DNA of 8,866 nt from assembly GCA_964549245.1 (NCBI GenBank), contig CAZJUO010000052.1, positions 1-8,866 of the forward strand. Direction: 5' to 3'. Below are positions 1 to 6,002 of the stretch, one piece after another. The notes below the pieces were generated by a model. It worked only from the letters and a program-made list of their open reading frames with translations, had not been told where the DNA came from and did not search any database. The DNA comes from CAZJUO01 sp964549245 (GTDB lineage: Bacteria; Patescibacteriota; Patescibacteriia; UBA10025; JAHIVO01). Every line of letters begins with the position of its first letter. Within the stretch, counting starts at the first letter, position 1. The position numbers and the translations under genes are program-made.

Positions 1-1
1 A

Positions 2-29
2 TTGACTAAATATAGGTTTGCAGTATAAT
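2..29 (+). promoter_or_regulatory. sigma70-type promoter of the plus-strand membrane protein gene
   Basis: A -35 box TTGACT (2-7) and a perfect -10 box TATAAT (24-29) are separated by 16 bp. Transcription would start near 36, giving a leader of about 34 nt before the start codon at 70. The match is near consensus and correctly placed for the only plus-strand gene, so a strong constitutive vegetative promoter is likely. Nothing upstream of base 2 is visible. Confidence 0.75.
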
Positions 30-69
30 GAATCGTTTATTAGTTCTTTGATAAAAACGAGGAGGAATA

Positions 70-741
70 ATGCAACATGAATCAGCACAAAAATTAGCTT
101 TATATCTGCGACGGAACGAAGATAGCGTACCGCGGAAGGTAGCCTTGCTAAGTTTAGTTTTGTGCATTATGGTATTTGGTACCTATTATCTGGTTACCAG
201 ACATCTACCCATGGCCACAAAAATACCCGTTGTGTTTCAGTCTTTTTGGACACTACCCTGGCTATTACAAATTCGTATTTGGGATATCGTATTGGCGCCG
301 TTATGCGTCTGGTTGTTTACTGCCTGTGTAATCCAAAAATGGATTGATGAATACCGATATGACTCGGATATTAGCGGATTTGATGTGGCGCTACTGCTGT
401 GCTGTTTGGCCATAGGGGTTGTGTTTAGGATTGATCTTCCCCTTGGCGGCTTGTTTGCTTTTTTTGGCGGGCTGTTTATCTTGGCTTTAGGAATAGTACC
501 AGCAGTTTTTGGTCAGTTGTATTTCCGTGAATTTGATGTATTGGCCATGCTGATGGCTCTCGTATTGGGATTTGGCTGCGGATTTGGGTTTTTACAGGTT
601 GGTATCTTGTTGGTTTTGGTACTTGGGCTATCAGGGGCTCTGCCTATGTTCATTATATGGGTTTTGTACAAATTTATTGTGCGCAAAATTATGGCTTGGT
701 CTTGGAGACGGCTGAAATTTTATTTTGGCTGGAAAGGCTAA
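70..741 (+). CDS. Hypothetical six-helix integral membrane protein
   Basis: I do not recognise this 223-residue protein. The ATG is preceded by an excellent Shine-Dalgarno (GAGGAGGA, 59-66) and a near-consensus promoter, so the start is secure. After a short charged N-terminus there are about six hydrophobic segments, near residues 24-42, 70-88, 104-121, 124-148, 156-174 and 177-203. The C-terminal tail is basic (KIMAWSWRRLKFYFGWKG), suggesting a cytoplasmic C-terminus. The last three helices are rich in Gly and Leu. The pattern TM, acidic loop, TM, TM, 'REFDVLAMLMALVLGFG', TM loosely recalls an A24 prepilin peptidase, but the GxGD glycines are missing, so this is not called. It stands alone and converges on the ligase operon, separated by a shared terminator. 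It may be a structural or transport-related membrane protein; no substrate can be inferred. Confidence 0.8.
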   Translation: MQHESAQKLALYLRRNEDSVPRKVALLSLVLCIMVFGTYYLVTRHLPMATKIPVVFQSFWTLPWLLQIRIWDIVLAPLCVWLFTACVIQKWIDEYRYDSDISGFDVALLLCCLAIGVVFRIDLPLGGLFAFFGGLFILALGIVPAVFGQLYFREFDVLAMLMALVLGFGCGFGFLQVGILLVLVLGLSGALPMFIIWVLYKFIVRKIMAWSWRRLKFYFGWKG

Positions 742-746
742 TTTCA

Positions 747-784
747 AAAAACCCGGTAGGCGTATAGAGCGCTGGTCGGGTTTA
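747..784. terminator. Bidirectional intrinsic terminator between convergent genes
   Basis: AAACCCG (749-755) pairs with CGGGTTT (777-783) around a 21-nt loop that can form a short inner GCG/CGC pairing. It sits in the 60-bp gap between the stops at 741 and 802. Read on the minus strand, the stem runs into a TTTTTTG tract, a good U-run for ending the three-gene operon. On the plus strand the tail is weaker (TTTATTG). It probably serves both genes. Confidence 0.7.
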
Positions 785-801
785 TTGTATATGGTAGTTT
801 G

Positions 802-3141
802 CTAAGCGGTATGTTCAGGCAAGTATTTCACCGGCCAATCGTTCATATCAGAAATATATTGCAAATCTTCGATGCCGATTTTACCGATGTACAGTTTCTT
901 ATATTCATCAGCGCCTTTCTGGTGCAAGTATCGCTGAATCATCTTATAGCCCACGAAATAAAGCCGGTCTTTGGTAAAAGTGCCGCCTTGGCCGGTATTT
1001 TCCAGCCCCCGTTTGACGCGCAGGCATAGCCGCCAAGCCCGTTCTTTGGGCAGGTGGTACGTAGTAGTTAATAGTTTAAACAATTCGGCAAATGATAGCT
1101 CGGCACCGTGGTGAATAGCGATGATATTAAAAGCCGGTGAGAAATGCTTAGCGCCCAGAGGGACGTCAAGCTGGTTTTGGTTGTAGATAGCTAAACCTTC
1201 TTCAGTTAAAAGGTAATTTGCACTGCCCTGCTCAAAGAGCCGATACTTTTGCAGGCGCCCGTTTTCCAAGCGGAAAATATGCGTTTCAATTTCATGGGCG
1301 ATTAATGCCCGAAGCCTATTTTCGGTAATGATCGCTTTTTTATTGATGAAAATCGTATTGTTTTTGTTTATTTGCATGCCAGAGGTGGCCTGCTCGAGGA
1401 TTTTTATTTTCCATTTTAATAATGTATGCTGTTTCAAACATTCGTTGATGCGGGTGATGATTTTATCAAGGCTTAATTTTTTGCTGGTATCCTGGTTGCG
1501 CGGTTCGTTTTGCACAAACTGTTCTGCTTGCCGAAAGAGTTTTTCGTCGACTGAACCGTACAGCTGTACGGCATGATCAGAAAAATCAGATTGGCCGATA
1601 TGCTCGATCAATGATAGTTTGTTTTCAATTTCCTCTATTTTTCTGATATACAGGGGCATGAGGTAGTGGTCGATCTGCCGCGGTATTTTTTTTAGTTCTT
1701 TGCGCATCAAGCTGATATCAAGATCAAGTTTTTTATAAGTGAATCGCGGTGAATAGGCATTGTTTTTTAAAAATTTCTTATATTCTTCCATCAGGTTGGT
1801 GGGTTTGAGCCGGGCGATCAAATGTATTTTTTCGTTGAGAGAACATATTTTATGGTCGATATTTTGCAGGATTTTTTCTTCACGGCTCTCGGTCACGGGC
1901 TGTTTTGGCCGTTCTTTGTTAATTTTCGTGGTGTCGATATAAAACTCGGTTAAAAATTTACCAGACAAAACAACGTCATACGGCTCGTTATGCAGGTCCT
2001 TGGTTATAAACGGAGTCTTGATTTTTTTATTTTTAATTTTAACTGTAATTAATTTGCCCGCTGGCGCTAATTGTATACGGGTATCAATGATATTATTTTC
2101 AGCGTGAGGGTCAATCTTGGCCAATAAACGGTTGCCGTTGGTGGCATTGATGATAGCTATATGCTCGTAGAGGCCGATGACCGGTTTAACGGTTTTTGGT
2201 TTGGTGATGGCGGTTTCTTTGGCTACGCGGGTAAATAACGTTTTGCCGATTTTTACTCCTTCTGCCGGCGCCACGACTTTGAGGTCAGCTACCTTGTCGA
2301 GACGTTTTCTCAAGAGTGCCTGATTTGAAATCTGGATAGCAAGTCCGGCTCGGGCATTGAGCTCAAGAATTTTGATGCCGTTTTTTGCCAAGGCTAAATC
2401 AACCGCCAAATAGCCGATTTGCGTGTAGTATTGGGTTTTGGCGGCGGTTAATAAAATATCATCCCATTGGGGGATTAGGATGCTGCGTATCGTTTCACCG
2501 TTGGGTAATTTTCGTAACAGGGAGTTGTGTTTTACTCCAAAAGTAGTACGGCCCGTACCAATATCGATACCTAGACCGATTGCCCCAAGGTGCAGATTGG
2601 CCTTGCCTTCTGATTCGGGAGTTGGCAGCCGCAGCATGGCGATAATAGGTATATATTTGAAGACAATAATTCGGATATCAGGCAATCCCCCCTCAATAAA
2701 TTTTTTAAAATACTCATGCGATACCAATAGCTCTTCAAAAATAACATAGTCGCGCAATCCGGAAATTGCGTACCGGCCGTCCAGAATGCTCATGCAGTGC
2801 TGCTTAAGGTCAGACCAGCTATATTTCCTGTTGGCCGTATCAATATAGTGGTCTCCCTTGCGGCCCTTAATGGCAATAATTCCCTCCCCGCCATATCCTT
2901 TATTTGGTTTGATGATAAAGCTTTGGGGCAATACCTTGGGGTTGAAATTACGCAGTTCAGAAAGTGATTTTATCAAAGCGTACGGCTGGGCTACGCCAAT
3001 ACCCCGAGCCTGCAAAAAGCGCTTGGTAAAAATTTTATCGTCAGCCAATTTTTTATTGGCCCGCGAGTTGAAGCGGGAGATGTAGAGCAGGTTACGGGCG
3101 TTAATGCCCAGAATGGCCGATGATTTTCCTAAAAGAGACAT
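802..3141 (-). CDS. Fusion: alpha-L-glutamate-ligase-like ATP-grasp / degenerate RimB-like domain / DUF1704 zinc carboxypeptidase
   Basis: A 779-residue cytoplasmic protein without signal peptide or helices. Residues about 10-300 are an ATP-grasp ligase of the alpha-L-glutamate-ligase-like type. The entry 'LGINARNLLYISRFNSR' matches that family's start, followed by the nucleotide loop IIKPNKGYGGEG (76-87), EE 136-137, D155/R157, D248 and the metal-site ELNARAG (260-266). Residues 317-408 resemble the RimB/'ATP-dependent zinc protease' retropepsin fold (KPVIGLYEHIAI, then AKIDPHAENNIID). Asp344 is kept, but the usual DTG reads DPH, so this domain is probably inactive. Residues about 425-779 are a DUF1704/QEGLA domain, related to the eukaryotic tubulin carboxypeptidase MATCAP. 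It has HEIETH (616-621), EEGLA (647-651) and GGTFTKD (719-725), so the zinc site looks intact. Last gene of the operon; the start has a strong GAGGA Shine-Dalgarno. The inferred role is to add and remove amino acids on a peptide or protein; the substrate is unknown. Confidence 0.88.
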   Translation of the reverse strand: MSLLGKSSAILGINARNLLYISRFNSRANKKLADDKIFTKRFLQARGIGVAQPYALIKSLSELRNFNPKVLPQSFIIKPNKGYGGEGIIAIKGRKGDHYIDTANRKYSWSDLKQHCMSILDGRYAISGLRDYVIFEELLVSHEYFKKFIEGGLPDIRIIVFKYIPIIAMLRLPTPESEGKANLHLGAIGLGIDIGTGRTTFGVKHNSLLRKLPNGETIRSILIPQWDDILLTAAKTQYYTQIGYLAVDLALAKNGIKILELNARAGLAIQISNQALLRKRLDKVADLKVVAPAEGVKIGKTLFTRVAKETAITKPKTVKPVIGLYEHIAIINATNGNRLLAKIDPHAENNIIDTRIQLAPAGKLITVKIKNKKIKTPFITKDLHNEPYDVVLSGKFLTEFYIDTTKINKERPKQPVTESREEKILQNIDHKICSLNEKIHLIARLKPTNLMEEYKKFLKNNAYSPRFTYKKLDLDISLMRKELKKIPRQIDHYLMPLYIRKIEEIENKLSLIEHIGQSDFSDHAVQLYGSVDEKLFRQAEQFVQNEPRNQDTSKKLSLDKIITRINECLKQHTLLKWKIKILEQATSGMQINKNNTIFINKKAIITENRLRALIAHEIETHIFRLENGRLQKYRLFEQGSANYLLTEEGLAIYNQNQLDVPLGAKHFSPAFNIIAIHHGAELSFAELFKLLTTTYHLPKERAWRLCLRVKRGLENTGQGGTFTKDRLYFVGYKMIQRYLHQKGADEYKKLYIGKIGIEDLQYISDMNDWPVKYLPEHTA

Positions 3142-3146
3142 AGCTA

Positions 3147-4700
3147 TTATTCCTCGATATTTTTTTCTTTGAACAGCGTGCGGAACCGGAAGTACTCATT
3201 AAGGCGTAAGCCGGTAAATTTCCCCAAAATTATCAGGCCAAGGAGAGGTACGATGATTAGCTCGGGCCACGACAAAATAAGGTTAGTAAAAGCGGTCCAG
3301 ACAACCAAGTAATAGGCAGCTATGGAGATAATGATGGTTTTTAACACACCCCAGAGCGCTCGCTGGAGGCCTTCTTCTGATTGGGCGGACAGGAATTTTT
3401 CTGAAATAGTTGACATCACTAGCATGGGGAAAATTGCCAGAGAAATCGCTAAGGAAACCTCATAGTAAGAAAGAAACCAAATAAGGCCCAAAAAGGAAAG
3501 CCCGATGGAAGAAAGAATAAGCCCTGTCTTGGGCATATAAAGCAGTTTAAATTTATTTAAAAGAGTGCGCAGCAGGTAACTTACGAGCACTACGATAATG
3601 ATCGTACCAATGCCAAAATAAATACCTAGGATTAGCAGTGAGAGTGAAATAACCGACGGTGTGTATACTCCAAAGCCGCTCCAGCCAAGGACTTGACGGG
3701 CAAATACGATAATAAATACGATAAAGGGATACGCTAATACCAAATAAATAGTATTGGTGGGGATACCCTTGACAATGAAATTGGTAATAGCATGCGAAAG
3801 GAAGAAGGCGCTAGATTTTTCACTGCGCGAATCTACAATTCGGTACTCAATCGCCCGGCTTGCTAGCTCGGTAGTAAGTTGGTTGTAATCACCATTTTCG
3901 AAAATTGGATTGAGTGCTTCTGGCCTGGTCAGTAAGATAAACTTGGGATGAAAAACGCTGTACGACTGCTGGGCCAGTTTGGCCGCGATTGACATATTCT
4001 GCTCCGTGATTTTAACCAGTAATTTTTCCTGAAGATCAAACTGCTTACCGCTTTCCAAGTTTTGCCAGTAGCGGGTAAACGCCTGGATGGCCAAAGAAGA
4101 ACTGGTGTAGAAGATAATCCCGTCTGCTTCAGTGATAAATTCATATTCTTCCCCAATGAGAGGCACTAGTTTCTCTTCCGTCAAAAAGCCCGTTTCTTCT
4201 TCAACGGCGGAAATAACTTTGAGGTATACACCCTGATCAGCCGCTTGGTTGACCACCAACTGAAATTTTTCATTGACGTTTTGGTCGGTAATCATCAATA
4301 TTTTTTTATTATAAACAAAAACCTCTTTTTCAGTACTGGCTTGAAATTCGCCTTGCGTAATAGTCAATTGGATTTTATGGATGCCCAGTGTGTTAAACTC
4401 ATGGATTACTTCGTTGCCAAATTGGGCGAGGCTAGAATCTGAAAAATCCCACCGGTAGGTTGGCTGTGAGGTGGAAGGAAGCAGCGTTGATTCGGCCGCA
4501 TCAAACAAGGCTTTCTTGTCCGCTACTATAAAGTCTTCCGAGGTAATCTGCGGGGCCAGTTGCGCGGTTTCTGTAGGGGCGTCTGTTGGTTGGGTATTGT
4601 CGAGCGGTGATAATTCCTGCGCGGATACTGCTATTGGTAAGGCTACAATAGCCAAGCTTAAGCTAATAAAGGCTGATATGGTGATTTTTGTTAATAACAT
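3147..4700 (-). CDS. Secreted PKD-like / Rossmann-like region fused to a C-terminal 7TM ('7TM_transglut' type) membrane protein
   Basis: A 517-residue membrane protein. Residues 1-27 are a signal peptide with likely cleavage at AVSA|QE, followed by a Pro/Thr/Gln-rich linker to about 55. Residues 57-131 look like a PKD beta-sandwich (YRWDFSDSS, then VIHEFNTLGIHKIQLTIT). Residues 133-300 form an alternating alpha/beta soluble domain I cannot name. Seven helices follow near 314-336, 347-362, 364-381, 390-411, 413-431, 448-468 and 478-495. 'GWSGFGVYTPSVISLSLL' (339-356) and the end 'GLRLNEYFRFR' (497-507) match the 7TM domain that in proteobacteria follows an inactive transglutaminase. The transglutaminase part is not visible here; the PKD-like and unnamed domains take its place. 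The gene starts 4 nt after the upstream ATP-grasp stop and ends 5 nt before the fusion gene, so translational coupling is likely. Probable role: envelope sensor or scaffold for the cytoplasmic ligases. Confidence 0.85.
   Translation of the reverse strand: MLLTKITISAFISLSLAIVALPIAVSAQELSPLDNTQPTDAPTETAQLAPQITSEDFIVADKKALFDAAESTLLPSTSQPTYRWDFSDSSLAQFGNEVIHEFNTLGIHKIQLTITQGEFQASTEKEVFVYNKKILMITDQNVNEKFQLVVNQAADQGVYLKVISAVEEETGFLTEEKLVPLIGEEYEFITEADGIIFYTSSSLAIQAFTRYWQNLESGKQFDLQEKLLVKITEQNMSIAAKLAQQSYSVFHPKFILLTRPEALNPIFENGDYNQLTTELASRAIEYRIVDSRSEKSSAFFLSHAITNFIVKGIPTNTIYLVLAYPFIVFIIVFARQVLGWSGFGVYTPSVISLSLLILGIYFGIGTIIIVVLVSYLLRTLLNKFKLLYMPKTGLILSSIGLSFLGLIWFLSYYEVSLAISLAIFPMLVMSTISEKFLSAQSEEGLQRALWGVLKTIIISIAAYYLVVWTAFTNLILSWPELIIVPLLGLIILGKFTGLRLNEYFRFRTLFKEKNIEE
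3151..3155 (-). promoter_or_regulatory. Ribosome binding site of the ATP-grasp/DUF1704 fusion gene, embedded in the upstream stop
   Basis: On the minus strand, GAGGA lies 9 nt before the ATG at 3141. It is built from the last Glu codons (GAG GAA TAA) of the 7TM protein gene. The ribosome site for the downstream gene is therefore cleared only as the upstream gene finishes translation, which fits tight coupling and supports ATG 3141 as the true start. Confidence 0.75.
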
Positions 4701-4704
4701 AGGG

Positions 4705-5700
4705 TTACTTTAAGCAGCTTAATAATACGGAGAGCAGGGATTTGTGCCATTTACGGTAGTACATATGCCAGCTTGGGTATGGCAATCCTGGCTGGGGATT
4801 TATTTCGAATAAGTACGGCTTGCCATCCTCAAAGCCGAAATCAATAGCATATACCCTGGCTCCGTATTTTTTTAATTTTGTATCGATTTTAAGGGCAATA
4901 GATTTAGCGGATCGGGGAACTTTTTTAATAGGTATTTCTTTTAGGGCGCCGCCGCGCGCTACATTGGCCAGAAAGGAGCCTTTTTTGGGAATACGGATAT
5001 AGGTTTGGACGATTTTTCCGTTCATGATCAGTATTCTCATGTCGTGGTAGGTGTGATGAAGATTAGGAATGCCGCCGGAGGTATCGATGAATTCTTGCAG
5101 CAAGCCGTCGTAGGCTCCCCGGCGGAATTTATATTTACTGCGGTCAAGTTTGAAGTTGGCAAGTTTTTTGGCTACAGTTTTTTTCGGCCCAATGATAATC
5201 CCCTTTCCTTCCGCTCCCCGATTCGGTTTATAGACTACCCAATCGGTTTTGATTTTCGGCAAGGTTTTTAAAAATTGCGCTTTGTTTCGAATGCGGTAGG
5301 TTGGCTTCATGTATTGTTTGAACAGCTGGTATGACCGATATTTATTAAAAGTAATTTTATATAAATTCCATTTATTAACCACGTCCCAGTTTTTTCCTCC
5401 ATTGCTATACAGCGTTGTTTTGTTATAGACTACACGAGCGTAAATTTTAGCATTATAGGGAATAAATTTTCCTTGCTGAAAGCGGTAGCCTTGTTTAAAA
5501 ACGCCCTGTCCTAGGTGTCTTTTTTTATCACGGACGTAAAAAACACTGAAATATTTCTCCGCCAAACGGAAAAAATCAGTATATGATTTTTTATATGGAG
5601 CGATATTAAAGGGGTAATCTTTTAGCGTGCCGGGCGGATGGATAGTAACCAGATTTGGCTTCCCTTCAAAATATCTTTTGGATTTTGTTACGGTAGGCAT
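4705..5700 (-). CDS. RimK/YheCD-like ATP-grasp amidoligase
   Basis: A 331-residue soluble protein. Residues 1-110 form an N-terminal pre-ATP-grasp region rich in Lys and aromatic residues. The C-terminal two thirds carry a complete ATP-grasp set: nucleotide loop VYKPNRGAEGKG (156-167), QEFID (202-206) with an adenine-binding acidic residue, HDMRIL (219-224), NVARGG (246-251), catalytic/metal Asp287 (AIDFGFEDG) and the Mg-binding EINPQPGLP (299-307). Such enzymes join a carboxylate to an amine through an acyl-phosphate made with ATP. The closest styles are RimK-like ligases and the spore-coat-associated YheC/D group; I cannot assign the substrate. It is the first gene of the three-gene operon and its stop lies 4 nt before the 7TM gene. 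The start at 5700 has only a weak ribosome site (GTAGG, about 5 nt upstream), so a different start is possible. Together with the downstream fusion it gives the operon two distinct ligases. Confidence 0.85.
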   Translation of the reverse strand: MPTVTKSKRYFEGKPNLVTIHPPGTLKDYPFNIAPYKKSYTDFFRLAEKYFSVFYVRDKKRHLGQGVFKQGYRFQQGKFIPYNAKIYARVVYNKTTLYSNGGKNWDVVNKWNLYKITFNKYRSYQLFKQYMKPTYRIRNKAQFLKTLPKIKTDWVVYKPNRGAEGKGIIIGPKKTVAKKLANFKLDRSKYKFRRGAYDGLLQEFIDTSGGIPNLHHTYHDMRILIMNGKIVQTYIRIPKKGSFLANVARGGALKEIPIKKVPRSAKSIALKIDTKLKKYGARVYAIDFGFEDGKPYLFEINPQPGLPYPSWHMYYRKWHKSLLSVLLSCLK

Positions 5701-5717
5701 AGGCCTACAAACTAATA

Positions 5718-5745
5718 ATTATGTGCCGCGGTCGACCACGCGCAA
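5718..5745 (-). promoter_or_regulatory. Possible weak promoter for the ligase operon
   Basis: On the minus strand TTGCGC (5745-5740) and CATAAT (5723-5718) are 16 bp apart and end about 18 bp before the first ATG. This would leave a leader of only about 11 nt. The match is modest, and the operon could equally be read through from the tRNA and methyltransferase upstream, since no terminator is visible between 5795 and 5700. Confidence 0.3.
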
Positions 5746-5794
5746 CTTCTCTCTTCGTGCGAATTATGCGGGGCATTGACTCTTGTGATTGGAA

Positions 5795-5870
5795 TACCGG
5801 AGGCCGGAATCGAACCGGCATAGAGCATTATTTCCGCAAGATTTTAAGTCCAGCGCGCCCACCTGCCATT
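5795..5870 (-). pseudogene. Degenerate tRNA-Leu(UAA)-like sequence
   Basis: The 3' half of a tRNA is clear on the minus strand. There is a perfect T-arm (GCCGG, TTCGATT, CCGGC at 5819-5803), a 3' acceptor strand CTCCGGT (5802-5796) with discriminator A, and an anticodon loop CTTAAAA (5848-5842) that would read UAA. The 5' half fails: no ACCGGAG strand exists to pair with the acceptor, the D-arm cannot be drawn, the anticodon stem has one U-U and one G-U pair, and the long variable arm has no stem. No CCA is encoded. It begins right after the intact tRNA-Leu and shares the 12-mer GATTTTAAGTCC with it, so a decayed second leucine tRNA is the likely origin. A functional but aberrant tRNA overlapping its neighbour is less likely. 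Confidence 0.6.
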
Positions 5871-5976
5871 GCCACTGCCGGGAGAGAGACTCGAACTCTC
5901 ACGGCTTATACAGCCACAGGATTTTAAGTCCTGCGTGTCTACCAGTTCCACCATCCCGGCAAAGGCAGTGGCGGGC
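5857..5976 (-). other. Inverted repeat enclosing tRNA-Leu (extended acceptor stem)
   Basis: Just outside the tRNA, GCCACTGCC (5972-5964, minus strand) can pair with GGCAATGGC (5873-5865) with one C-A mismatch. A GCCC/GGGC pairing (5976-5973 with 5860-5857) can follow after a 4-nt bulge. Only a 3x3 internal loop separates it from the perfect acceptor stem. The precursor could thus fold as one long helix capped by the tRNA. It may be a processing stem or a chance relic of the damaged second tRNA, whose D-arm region supplies the 3' arm. Confidence 0.45.
5876..5960 (-). tRNA. tRNA-Leu(UAA)
   Basis: An 85-nt class II tRNA. The acceptor stem GCCGGGA/TCCCGGC is perfect, with discriminator A at 5876. 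It has a D-arm with GTG/CAC and a GG-containing loop (CTGGTAG), an anticodon stem CAGGA/TCCTG enclosing CTTAAAA, anticodon UAA, a long variable arm closed by GGCT/AGCC, and a T-arm GAGAG/CTCTC with TTCGAGT. The 3' CCA is not encoded (GTG follows the discriminator), so CCA must be added by nucleotidyltransferase. It decodes UUA and, by wobble, UUG. It lies 42 nt after the SPOUT methyltransferase gene on the same strand with no obvious promoter of its own, so joint transcription is plausible. Confidence 0.95.
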
Positions 5977-6002
5977 AAGTATGCCAATTGCGTCACCGCG
6001 GC

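Noticed and set aside
70..741. Naming the six-helix protein a prepilin peptidase
   Set aside because: The required GxGD motif is not present and the layout resemblance alone is too weak for a call.
2438..2749. Plus-strand open frame of about 100 codons
   Set aside because: It lies wholly inside the ATP-grasp part of the minus-strand fusion gene, has no ribosome site, and its translation shows no family pattern; an antisense shadow.
3147..4700. Transglutaminase domain in the 7TM protein
   Set aside because: No Cys-His-Asp transglutaminase pattern is seen in residues 30-310; a PKD-like sandwich occupies part of it.
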